The position numbers were made by a program, and so were the translations under genes. A stretch of DNA of 64,000 bases from Bacteroidota bacterium (GTDB lineage: Bacteria; Bacteroidota; Bacteroidia; Flavobacteriales_E; Vicingaceae). Every line of letters begins with the position of its first letter. The first letter of the stretch is position 1. Of the stretch, positions 7,972-15,803 are shown piece by piece. The stretch is taken from contig JACPDX010000027.1 of assembly GCA_016183805.1 (NCBI GenBank), forward strand, positions 62,001 to 126,000, in the 5' to 3' direction. A model generated the notes under the pieces. The model searched no databases and was not told the origin of the DNA. It saw nothing but the letters and a program-made list of their open reading frames with translations.

Positions 7972-9099
7972 TCATAATCCAAGTTCTCTTCCAATGTTAT
8001 TTTTAAGTATTTCTGAAGTTCCTCCGCCAATCAACGTAAATCTAGCATCACGTAAGTACCGTTGTAACGAATATTCTGTTGCATAACCATAAGATGCTAA
8101 AACTCTTGAGGCTTGGTCGCAAATGGAGTTGGCACATTCCGATGCGTACAATTTTGCAATCATTGATTCTTTGTGTCTTGGCAAGTTGTTGTCGCTTAAA
8201 TAAGCAGCATAAAACACATAATGTTTGGCGGTTTGTAATTGAACTTCCATGTCAGCAAACTTCATTTGAATGGCTTGAAATTTTCCAATGGGTTTTCCAA
8301 ACTGAACACGTTCTTTGGCATATTTTAGTGCATCTTCGAAAGCTGCTGTTGCAACGCCAATCGAAAGTGCTGCTGTCATGATTCTGATTTCTGCCAATAT
8401 TTCCATTAAACAGTTGGTGCCACCACCAATTTCACCCAATAAATAATTTTTTGGTAAGCTAACATTATCAAAAGCAACTTCGCTGGTAACCGAACCACAA
8501 GCACCTAATTTGTTGATTTTTTTTCCAACTGTAACACCTTTTAAATTTGATGGAACAAAAAATATTGATAATTTTTCGTGATTATCAGTTTTTGCTAAAA
8601 CTGTAAAAAAATTGGCAATCGGTGCGGAAGTAACCCATGTTTTTTGTCCGCTTAACAAAAAATGGCCGTCTTTTACCAAAACTTTGGTTTGTATCGCAAA
8701 TAAATCACTTCCGGCATTGGGTTCAGTCATACAAATTGCCCCAATTTCTTCCCCTTTTAAAGCAGCTTCAAAATGTTTTTTAACCTCCTCGTCACCAAAT
8801 CGAAATAAAAAATAAGTTGCCATTAACGATTGCATGGTACAAGCTGCAGCAAGAGACATAGAGCCACGAGAAAGTTCAATAACTGCCAAACAGTAGGAAA
8901 GAATATCCATGTTAGTTCCTCCAACACTTTCCGGGTAACGCATTCCGAAAAAACCTAAATCACCAACTTCTTTAAAAAGTTCGGTTGGAAACTCAGCATT
9001 TTCATCAATGGCTGCTGCTTGAGGCATAACTCTTCTATCAACAAAATCCTTAAAAGTTTGTTGAACTGATTTTTGTATGTCGTTTAGTTCAAAATCCAT
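7972..9099 (-). CDS. Acyl-CoA dehydrogenase
   Basis: 375 aa, standard length. Seen: the N-terminal helical domain begins MDFELNDIQKSVQ, the FAD/substrate motif is MTEPNAGSDLF, then KTWVTSAP, RVQFGKPIGKFQAIQ and the C-terminal signature YLRDARFTLIGGGTSEI. Reaction: alpha,beta-dehydrogenation of an acyl-CoA, with electrons normally passing to ETF (not in this window). Odd: by hand alignment the general-base Glu is absent at the MCAD position (IYEGTAQ is IGGGTSE here). It is also absent at the alternative IVD/LCAD position before the conserved Arg (residues LAEIRIM, Ile instead of Glu). The base may therefore lie elsewhere. Cyclohexane- and cyclohexenecarboxyl-CoA dehydrogenases of anaerobic aromatic degraders are known to have a displaced acidic base. 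Confidence 0.92.
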   Translation of the reverse strand: MDFELNDIQKSVQQTFKDFVDRRVMPQAAAIDENAEFPTELFKEVGDLGFFGMRYPESVGGTNMDILSYCLAVIELSRGSMSLAAACTMQSLMATYFLFRFGDEEVKKHFEAALKGEEIGAICMTEPNAGSDLFAIQTKVLVKDGHFLLSGQKTWVTSAPIANFFTVLAKTDNHEKLSIFFVPSNLKGVTVGKKINKLGACGSVTSEVAFDNVSLPKNYLLGEIGGGTNCLMEILAEIRIMTAALSIGVATAAFEDALKYAKERVQFGKPIGKFQAIQMKFADMEVQLQTAKHYVFYAAYLSDNNLPRHKESMIAKLYASECANSICDQASRVLASYGYATEYSLQRYLRDARFTLIGGGTSEILKNNIGRELGL

Positions 9100-9100
9100 T

Positions 9101-9191
9101 TTACTAGTTTAGAGTTTTGAGTTTACTGTTTCGAGTTTTGTCTAATTCAAATTTTTTAACTATTGCCATAACTCTAAACCTTAAACTCTTA
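9101..9191. repeat. Telomere-like TTTAGAG repeat pair in intergenic gap
   Basis: AGTTTAGAGTTTTGAGTTTA on the left and AACTCTAAACCTTAAACTCT on the right form an imperfect inverted pair between the RidA and acyl-CoA dehydrogenase genes. Confidence 0.7.
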
Positions 9192-9192
9192 A

Positions 9193-9597
9193 CTAATCAG
9201 CAATAACTGCTGTAGCTTCTATTTCTATTAATGCCGGATGGTCTAATAAATCCACTACGAAAATCATACTCATGCACGGATAATGTTTGCCCATAATGTT
9301 TTTCCAAATTGTTCCAAGCTCTCCTCTAGTCGCTAAATATTGAGATCTATCTTTACAAAAACAGGTCATTTTGCAGATGTCTGTAGGCTTCCCTCCAGCC
9401 TTTTCAACGATTGCAACAATATTTTTTAATGCCTGTTCAAATTGAGGAACCAATTTTTCACTGGCAAATTTTTCTTCAGGTGTCCAGCCAACTTGCCCAG
9501 CTAAAAAAAGTGTTCTACCTTTTGCCGCAAGTATTCCATTCGCATATCCTTTAGGAGTTGGCCAACCTTCTGGTAATATTGTTTCGTGTTTATTCAT
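9193..9597 (-). CDS. RidA (YjgF/YER057c/UK114) family protein
   Basis: 134 aa, normal size. Seen: a compact chorismate-mutase-like fold pattern with LFLAGQVGWTPE, QFEQALKNIVAIVEKAGGK and a C-terminal IEIEATAVIAD. Canonical RidA enamine/imine deaminases have an Arg in the PARSCVEV stretch; here the equivalent is PCMSMIFV, so that Arg is missing. The protein therefore probably belongs to a non-deaminase Rid subfamily or acts on another substrate. Relatives include 2-aminomuconate deaminase. It sits between the hydantoinase-like pair and the acyl-CoA dehydrogenase, in gaps filled with TTTAGAG repeats. Likely a trimer in the cytosol. Confidence 0.88.
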   Translation of the reverse strand: MNKHETILPEGWPTPKGYANGILAAKGRTLFLAGQVGWTPEEKFASEKLVPQFEQALKNIVAIVEKAGGKPTDICKMTCFCKDRSQYLATRGELGTIWKNIMGKHYPCMSMIFVVDLLDHPALIEIEATAVIAD

Positions 9598-9667
9598 TAG
9601 TTTAGGGTTTAGAGTCTAGAGTTTAGAGTTTTTAAATAACAGAAAACTCTAAACCCTAAACTAGTAA
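9598..9667. repeat. Perfect 17-bp inverted pair of telomere-like TTTAGGG/TTTAGAG repeats
   Basis: AGTTTAGGGTTTAGAGT (9599-9615) is perfectly complementary to ACTCTAAACCCTAAACT (9646-9662), with further TTTAGAG copies inside the loop. It fills the whole gap between hyuB and the RidA gene and would form a strong RNA hairpin. Confidence 0.9.
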
Positions 9668-11341
9668 CTATTTCAATCCATATTCATTAACAGCTTGTTC
9701 TTCAGTAATTACTTCATTTAATAAATCCCATTTTACAGCTTCTCTATCTCTTTCTTTAGGATTTCCATATCCACCACCGCCACCGGCAACTTGTTTATAA
9801 ACCGTTCCATCAGGAATTCCTTCCACAATATCTTTACTCATAGGCACGTGTTCTTTACCATCAGGATAGGTTAAAGAAATACTATTCAAAACACTTCCTT
9901 TTCCTCCAAAAAGACCATAATTGGGTTCAACATCACCATCGCCAAATACCACCATTTTTGTATTGTCTCCTCCCATTTTGATGATGGTTTCTATGCCTAA
10001 ACCACCTCTCCATTTTCCAGCTCCACCTGAATTGGTAAGGTATTCGTGTTTTAAAATGAGATGTGGAGTTTGTTGTTCATACATTTCATAATCTTGGTCT
10101 AACAATCCACCAGAAGCGTCAATCATTCCAATATGGTCGTAACCATCATCACCTTCTAACGCTCCTGAACCGCCTTTTAATCCCATAAAACAGATGTCAA
10201 CATATTTCTCGTTTGTTCTTGGATGATTACCAGTAAACAAGGAACACAATAAATGATTCCAACCGGCAGTAACCCTTCCCGGCATGGCAGGACCCAATGC
10301 CTTAAAAATTGAATCGGCAACTTGTGGACATAAATGATTTCCAAAAGTTGTAGCCTTAGGATAAGAGGCATTTAAAATAGTTCCTTCCGGAACAATATAC
10401 GTTAATGGCCTTATCATCCCCTGATTGTGAGGAATGTTAGGATTAACCATTTGTAAAAATGTTAACGTAATTGCTGAGCAGGAGGAAGTGTAAGTTCCAT
10501 TTACAAAACCGTTTGTTTGTGGTGAACTTTCTGAAAAATCAAAAATTATTTCTTCGTCTTTTACGGTGATGATAGCTTTAATTTCAAATTTAGAACCAGG
10601 ATGTTTACCATCGAAATAAACCATGCTACTTCCTTCATATTTTCCATTTGGAACTGATGCAATTTCAGCTCGCATCATGGTTTCAGTACTGTTAAAAAGT
10701 TCTTTTTTATGAGCTTCGTAACAAGCTATTCCGTATTTAGAAACTAGTGCATTCAATCTTCTTTCGCCCAAACTACAAGCCCCAATTTGAGCTTTAATAT
10801 CTTCCTGAACCATGGTTAGTCGGATGTTGGCAAAAATCAAATTCCAAACATCCTCTCTAAACTTTCCTTTTTCGTACAATTTAACGGCTGGTATTCTTAA
10901 TGCTTCTTGCCAAACTTCTGTTGCATTTGGATTATAACCACCTTGCACAGCTCCACCTATATCTGCTTGGTGTCCTTTTGCCGCCGACCAACCAATTAAT
11001 GTTCCTTCACAAAAAATGGGTTTAAAAATAGCCACATCATTATTTTGATTGCCCATCGAGAACACATCGTTGTGAATAATAACATCGCCTTCGAAAATAT
11101 TTTCACCGTATTGGTCTAAAATAACCTTACAAACAGGGCCTAACGAAAAACTTAAAATTGGAAGGTTCTCCGTTTGTTCAAGCATGTTTCCTTCGGCATC
11201 ATATAATCCGGTAACAAAATCTTTTGCTTCGCAAAGAATGGGTGAACGAGTTGTTTTTGTTAATGAAATACTCATTTCATCGGTTATCGACTTAAACGCC
11301 CGTTGAAAGATGCTCAATAATATTTTATCTATCTTAATCAT
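9668..11341 (-). CDS. hyuB: Hydantoinase B / oxoprolinase / acetone carboxylase alpha-type protein (HyuB)
   Basis: 557 aa, usual HyuB length. Seen: it begins MIKIDKILLSIFQRAFKSI, then EMSISLTKTTRSPI, DVIIHNDVFSMGNQNNDV, AAKGHQADIGG and the Gly-rich C-terminal VAGGGGGYGNPKERD, all HyuB signatures. The upstream gene encodes HyuA. Known reactions of HyuA/HyuB pairs are ATP-dependent opening of cyclic amides (N-methylhydantoin, 5-oxoproline, caprolactam) and ATP-dependent carboxylation of ketones (acetone, acetophenone). No small third subunit as in acetone carboxylase is adjacent. Placement in an aromatic/acyl-CoA cluster makes either ketone carboxylation or lactam hydrolysis plausible; sequence alone does not decide. 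Confidence 0.88.
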   Translation of the reverse strand: MIKIDKILLSIFQRAFKSITDEMSISLTKTTRSPILCEAKDFVTGLYDAEGNMLEQTENLPILSFSLGPVCKVILDQYGENIFEGDVIIHNDVFSMGNQNNDVAIFKPIFCEGTLIGWSAAKGHQADIGGAVQGGYNPNATEVWQEALRIPAVKLYEKGKFREDVWNLIFANIRLTMVQEDIKAQIGACSLGERRLNALVSKYGIACYEAHKKELFNSTETMMRAEIASVPNGKYEGSSMVYFDGKHPGSKFEIKAIITVKDEEIIFDFSESSPQTNGFVNGTYTSSCSAITLTFLQMVNPNIPHNQGMIRPLTYIVPEGTILNASYPKATTFGNHLCPQVADSIFKALGPAMPGRVTAGWNHLLCSLFTGNHPRTNEKYVDICFMGLKGGSGALEGDDGYDHIGMIDASGGLLDQDYEMYEQQTPHLILKHEYLTNSGGAGKWRGGLGIETIIKMGGDNTKMVVFGDGDVEPNYGLFGGKGSVLNSISLTYPDGKEHVPMSKDIVEGIPDGTVYKQVAGGGGGYGNPKERDREAVKWDLLNEVITEEQAVNEYGLK

Positions 11342-11381
11342 TAGTTTTTAGTTTAGAGTCTTTAGTTTCGAGTTTAGTCGT

Positions 11382-13523
11382 TCACATTTCTTGTTTTTTT
11401 AATTCTGAACTCGAAACTTTGAACTTTTTGAACCCATCGGGCATTAAAATTTTGTTATAAACAATAAATGCCCCTCCAATTCCTGTTTCGCAGTTGTAGC
11501 TTTCGCCCAGAAAAACAGTAGTATTAACTTGTTCAATGATGGCCGGTCCGTTAATTTTAAAATTGCTATTTAAAATATCACCATCGTAAACAGGCACTTC
11601 TTGCATCTCATTTTTTTCAGGCACATAAGCCATTCTTCTTCCTTTCAATGCTTCTTGTAAAGTATTTGCTCCTTTGGTAATGTTTCCAGATAAAGAATGT
11701 GGTTTTTCTGTTATTCCTACAGCTCTAAATCTTATGTTAATGACTTCTAATTCTGTGCCTTCTACTTTTAAATCATAACCAAACTGACGGCTGTGTTCCT
11801 TATGGAACGCATTTTTGATGGCTTCCAGATTAAAACCGTAAACATCGTCCATCGAAACTTCTAACGGAACTTCATGGTATTGTCCAACATATCTTAAATC
11901 TAATGATGGTATGAATTGTATTTTATCTTCAGTAATTCCTTCGGCAACCAATGTTTTGATGGATTCGGCTTTCATTTCATCGTACAATTTCAAGAAAGCA
12001 ACTTTATCCAAACCAGATAGTTTTGCCATGTATGACCGAACGTAATCGTGTTTTAAATCGCCTAATAACATGCCTGCAGCACAAAAAATTGGAGCAACGC
12101 TTGGTACTACAAACATTGGTATTTCTAACTCACGACAAATTTCACCTGCATGAATAGAACCTGCCCCACCTGCACAAATCATTAAAAATTCCCGTGGGTC
12201 GTAACCTCTTTCAACCGAAACCTGACGAACGCCTTGAGCCATGTTCATGTTAATGACACGGTACATTCCTGCAGCAACTTCAGTAGCACTTAATCCAAGA
12301 TTTTTACCCAAACCCTTTGCAGTTACTTCAACTGTTTTTTCTTTGTTCAGTTTATACTTGCCTCCAGCAAAGAAATTGGGATCTAAGTAGCCGAGAATTA
12401 AATCGGCATCAGTACACGTCGGTTTTTCGCCACCTCTATGGTATGAAATTGGTCCCGGTAATGAACCTGCACTTTTTGGTCCCATTTGAAGTAAACCTCC
12501 ATTGTCCACCCATCCGATACTTCCTCCACCTGCACCAATGGTAATAATATCTAACGTGGGCAATGCCACTCTATACCTATCAATATCGGCATCGGTACTG
12601 GTAACGCACTGTTTATTCACTACCAAAGAAGCATCAAAACTAGTTCCTCCCATATCCATCGTAATACAATTGTCATATCCCAATAAATTGGCATAATATG
12701 CACCGGCAATAGGGGCAGCAGCAGGACCGGAAAGAACGGCTACGGCTGCAATTTTTCCTGCAATTTCGGGGGTTACCACTCCTCCGTTCGATTGCATAAT
12801 CATTAACTTACCGTTGAAATTTAATTTTTTGAGTTTTGCCAGTAATGATTTTAAATAAGAATCTACCACAACGCCGATGTATGCGTTGACAATTGTTGTA
12901 CTTACTCTTTCATAAAAACGAACAGATGGCAATACTTCATAAGATGCAGAAATATAGGTATTTGGCAATGCTTGTCTGAGGTATTCCGTTGCTATTTTTT
13001 CATTTTCACTGTTCAAATAGGAATTCATAAAACAAATGGCTACCGCCTGAACTTGTTCTATTTTTATTCTTGAAACAATAGCGTCTAATTCAGCAAAATC
13101 AATTGAGTGTAAAATTGTTCCGACCGCATCAATTCTTTCATTTATGGTGTATCTTAAATATCTTGGAACTAAAGGTGTAACGTTTTTGTAATGATTATCA
13201 TATCTTTCTTCACGTATTCCTCTTCGCATTTCTAACGCATCCCTAAACCCTTTGGTGGTAATTAATGCTGTTTTTGCTCCGCCTAAGGTCAATAATGCAT
13301 TAGTAGCTACCGTTGTTCCATGAACAATGGTATCGATGTTGTCAATAAACTTAGCAACCGGCAAATTTAGTTTCTCTGCCATTTCTTTTAATCCGGTAAT
13401 AAAACCTTCTGAAGAATCTTGTGGTGTAGAAAGCGTTTTATGAATTAACGAATCTCCATTATCTGCGACTAAAAAAAAGTCGGTAAAGGTTCCGCCTACA
13501 TCTATGCCAATTTTGTATTTCAT
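11382..13523 (-). CDS. hyuA: Hydantoinase A / oxoprolinase-type ATPase subunit (HyuA)
   Basis: 713 aa from MKYKIGIDVGGTFTDFFLV. The 21 extra residues in the ORF track come from intergenic repeat sequence and precede the conserved family start. Seen: the phosphate-binding motif GIDVGGTFTDF, VHGTTVATNALL, MQSNGGVVTPE, TMDMGGTSFDASL and IGAGGGSIGWVD. These are the actin-like ASKHA ATPase features of hydantoinase A/acetone carboxylase beta. Known: HyuA phosphorylates substrate or bicarbonate for HyuB. It lies 40 bp upstream of hyuB and downstream of the dehydrogenase/hydratase fusion, so it is very likely co-transcribed with both. Confidence 0.9.
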   Translation of the reverse strand: MKYKIGIDVGGTFTDFFLVADNGDSLIHKTLSTPQDSSEGFITGLKEMAEKLNLPVAKFIDNIDTIVHGTTVATNALLTLGGAKTALITTKGFRDALEMRRGIREERYDNHYKNVTPLVPRYLRYTINERIDAVGTILHSIDFAELDAIVSRIKIEQVQAVAICFMNSYLNSENEKIATEYLRQALPNTYISASYEVLPSVRFYERVSTTIVNAYIGVVVDSYLKSLLAKLKKLNFNGKLMIMQSNGGVVTPEIAGKIAAVAVLSGPAAAPIAGAYYANLLGYDNCITMDMGGTSFDASLVVNKQCVTSTDADIDRYRVALPTLDIITIGAGGGSIGWVDNGGLLQMGPKSAGSLPGPISYHRGGEKPTCTDADLILGYLDPNFFAGGKYKLNKEKTVEVTAKGLGKNLGLSATEVAAGMYRVINMNMAQGVRQVSVERGYDPREFLMICAGGAGSIHAGEICRELEIPMFVVPSVAPIFCAAGMLLGDLKHDYVRSYMAKLSGLDKVAFLKLYDEMKAESIKTLVAEGITEDKIQFIPSLDLRYVGQYHEVPLEVSMDDVYGFNLEAIKNAFHKEHSRQFGYDLKVEGTELEVINIRFRAVGITEKPHSLSGNITKGANTLQEALKGRRMAYVPEKNEMQEVPVYDGDILNSNFKINGPAIIEQVNTTVFLGESYNCETGIGGAFIVYNKILMPDGFKKFKVSSSELKKQEM

Positions 13524-13598
13524 GTTACAGTTTATAAGGTTAGGAGTATAAAAGGTTAGAAGCCTGTTTTCTAACCTATTAAACATATAAACTCCAAA

Positions 13599-15617
13599 CT
13601 ATTTGTGTATAAATTCTGCTTTAGCTCTTGGGCCGTTGGTTAAAAAATTATCCAAACCAATTTTCATGTCATCGGTTAAAATACATTCACCAAAAAGTTT
13701 TGATTCCAATTCCAATGCCTCATTTAATGGAAGTTTAATTCCATCGTAAATTGCTTTATTCATAATATGGTCAATTTTTTTACTCAAATGACCAATATTT
13801 ATTTCTTTAGGAGCTAAATTTTCGTGGGTTCCATTGGTCGAAAATTTTCGAGGATGAATTTCTCCTTTTGCTAATTTTTTAGCATACTCAATAGCTCCTT
13901 CCACTAAATCGCCATCAATTTCTTTGTCAATTAAACCTATTTCTAAAGCTTCTTTACCAGAAACTGGTCGAGCTGTACGAAGTATTTCGGCAGCAACATC
14001 AACCCCAACTAATCGTGGCAAACGTTGTGTTCCTCCAGAACCCGGAATAAACCCTAAGTTAGCTTCGGGCTGACAAGCCAAAACAGGTAATCCTTTTTTC
14101 GCAACTCTTGCCGTGCAAGTAATTGCCAATTCGTTTCCACCACCAAAAGCAAATCCATTTAATGCACAAACTGTCGGTTTTTTACATTTTTCGATGGTAT
14201 TGATGAGTTGCTGGAAAGTATGTGAATTATCGTAACCTTCTTCGGGAGTTTTTAAAGCAGCCAACATGTTGATGTCAGCACCGGAAACAAATGCTTTTGT
14301 TCCGAATCCGGTAATTACAATAGCAAGTATGCTTGAATCATTCTCAGCCTTAATAATTTCTTCTTTCAAATTGGTTAAAACATCTAAATTTAATGCATTT
14401 AACACTTGAGGTCTTCTGATGGTTAAAACCGCAACGTTATCTTGTTTTTTTGCAACAATTCTAGAAACTTTCCATCCACCTTCTGCTTTTGCTTTGTCCA
14501 ATGATTTTGGGAAAGGAAATTCGGTATGTTCTTTACACCACTCTGTTACCAATTTGTGAGATTCATTTATACCAATTTTATTCATTAAGGTAAATGGAGA
14601 GGCAACAACCAAAGCAATTTCGGCAGCCATGTCTAAATCATTTATATTGGTAATGCCTAAGTCGATGATATAACAACACAAAGCAAAATATCCTCCTAAA
14701 AATTGTTTTCTTAAAACTTCCGCTTTTTCCGGAGAAACTGTTATTTCTTCGCCTCTTTTTGCAGTATCCCACAAGGTTTTATTAGCAGTAGCTTCTTGCA
14801 ATGTTTTCGGAGATCTAAACCAAGCAATATGTGTTTCACGCATTTCCTCCAAACCATGGTTGGTAATTGGATTACCGCCTGTTAAGTTTAAAGCTGTAAA
14901 CGGACCAACACCTTGATGCAAGGTTTGTTGAGCCATTTTATCAATTTCTTTAATCGTTCCATAACCTTTTTCTAAACACAGAATGGCTAATTCACATAAA
15001 CCTTCAAAAATTGGGTCGATAGCATAACCATAGGAGCTTCCTACTTCAATCGGAACTTTACCTATGGCTTCGTAAAAGCCTAATAAATCTGCTGTAATTT
15101 CAGGGTTGGTGTCTTTTCCGGGCACCACCTCAACCACGGGGTTTCTATCGGCAGGAAAAAAATAATGTGTAACCAAACATCGTTTTTTGTTGGCAATGTT
15201 TCTAAAAATAACTTCGGGTTGCATGTGCGATGAATTGGACAAAAACAAGCAAGAATCGTCCGTTAAAGCTTCTACTTGTTTAAAAATAAGGTCTTTAATT
15301 CTACCATCTTCGGTTGCTGCTTCCAACACTATTCCAGAGCCTTTTATTAAATTATAATCTGATGAATACGTAATACTTTTATTCATCATTTCTGCTACAT
15401 CAGCTTTAAAAGCTCCTGTTTCAACACCTTTGCTAATTTTCTTTTCAATTTTTGCTTTTGCATTTGCCAATGCTTCGGGAGAGATGTCGATAATAACAAA
15501 TTGAACATTGTCTTTTACAAATACTTTTGCAAAGTGTAAACAAATGTCCGGCCCAATTTGACCAGCACCGATTACAGTTAGTTTGTTGATGTTTAAATTT
15601 TTGAATTGATAAGCCAT
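13599..15617 (-). CDS. 3-hydroxyacyl-CoA dehydrogenase / enoyl-CoA hydratase fusion (inverted domain order)
   Basis: 672 aa. Seen: the N-terminal NAD-binding domain has VIGAGQIGPDI, the dehydrogenase active-site stretch is THYFFPADRNPVVE, and a 3HCDH C-terminal domain extends to ~residue 370. A crotonase domain (~395-640) has FVSGADINML, AFGGGNELAITC and QPEANLGFIPGSGGTQR, keeping both catalytic Glu positions. The order (dehydrogenase then hydratase) is opposite to FadB/FadJ but known from archaeal and some bacterial bifunctional crotonyl-CoA hydratase/3-hydroxybutyryl-CoA dehydrogenases. Likely role: hydration and oxidation of enoyl-CoA intermediates, possibly cyclic dienoyl-CoA products of ring reduction. 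A 186-bp structured gap separates it from the fusion gene upstream. Confidence 0.92.
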   Translation of the reverse strand: MAYQFKNLNINKLTVIGAGQIGPDICLHFAKVFVKDNVQFVIIDISPEALANAKAKIEKKISKGVETGAFKADVAEMMNKSITYSSDYNLIKGSGIVLEAATEDGRIKDLIFKQVEALTDDSCLFLSNSSHMQPEVIFRNIANKKRCLVTHYFFPADRNPVVEVVPGKDTNPEITADLLGFYEAIGKVPIEVGSSYGYAIDPIFEGLCELAILCLEKGYGTIKEIDKMAQQTLHQGVGPFTALNLTGGNPITNHGLEEMRETHIAWFRSPKTLQEATANKTLWDTAKRGEEITVSPEKAEVLRKQFLGGYFALCCYIIDLGITNINDLDMAAEIALVVASPFTLMNKIGINESHKLVTEWCKEHTEFPFPKSLDKAKAEGGWKVSRIVAKKQDNVAVLTIRRPQVLNALNLDVLTNLKEEIIKAENDSSILAIVITGFGTKAFVSGADINMLAALKTPEEGYDNSHTFQQLINTIEKCKKPTVCALNGFAFGGGNELAITCTARVAKKGLPVLACQPEANLGFIPGSGGTQRLPRLVGVDVAAEILRTARPVSGKEALEIGLIDKEIDGDLVEGAIEYAKKLAKGEIHPRKFSTNGTHENLAPKEINIGHLSKKIDHIMNKAIYDGIKLPLNEALELESKLFGECILTDDMKIGLDNFLTNGPRAKAEFIHK

Positions 15618-15664
15618 TTTATTAAATTTTAGTATTAAAAAAATAAGAATTTGAAAATTAGAGA

Positions 15665-15791
15665 TAAGCGAACCGAAAAACTATGACCGCAATCATAGAA
15701 TGGCTAGTGATTTATATAGAAATCTCAAAAATTACATATCACTTTCCGGTCGCTTAATGTTGCGATAGCCTTGGAAAGCAATATGTAATTT
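15665..15791. promoter_or_regulatory. Structured intergenic element with nested inverted repeats
   Basis: Gap between the KPR-activase gene and the dehydrogenase/hydratase gene. Seen: AAATTACATAT (15729-15739) pairs with ATATGTAATTT (15781-15791). Inside it CTTTCC (15742-15747) pairs with GGAAAG (15773-15778), and TCGC (15750-15753) with GCGA (15762-15765). A second hairpin is CTATGA/TCATAG (15681-15698). AAGCGAACCG at 15665 could compete by pairing with CGGTCGCTT at 15747. It could be a processed leader, an attenuator or a palindromic mobile repeat; nothing decides between these. Confidence 0.6.
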
Positions 15792-15803
15792 AGTTTTTTT
15801 CAT

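Noticed and set aside
9668-13523. Acetone carboxylase
   Set aside because: No gene for the small gamma subunit lies nearby; the pair can only be called HyuA/HyuB type.
13524-13586. Upstream Met of hyuA in the ORF track
   Set aside because: The 21 extra residues are encoded by repeat sequence; family members start at the equivalent of MKYKIGIDVGG.
15729-15791. Integron attC site
   Set aside because: The hairpin lacks the paired R'/R'' core boxes (GTTRRRY/RYYYAAC) and there is no integrase or cassette array.
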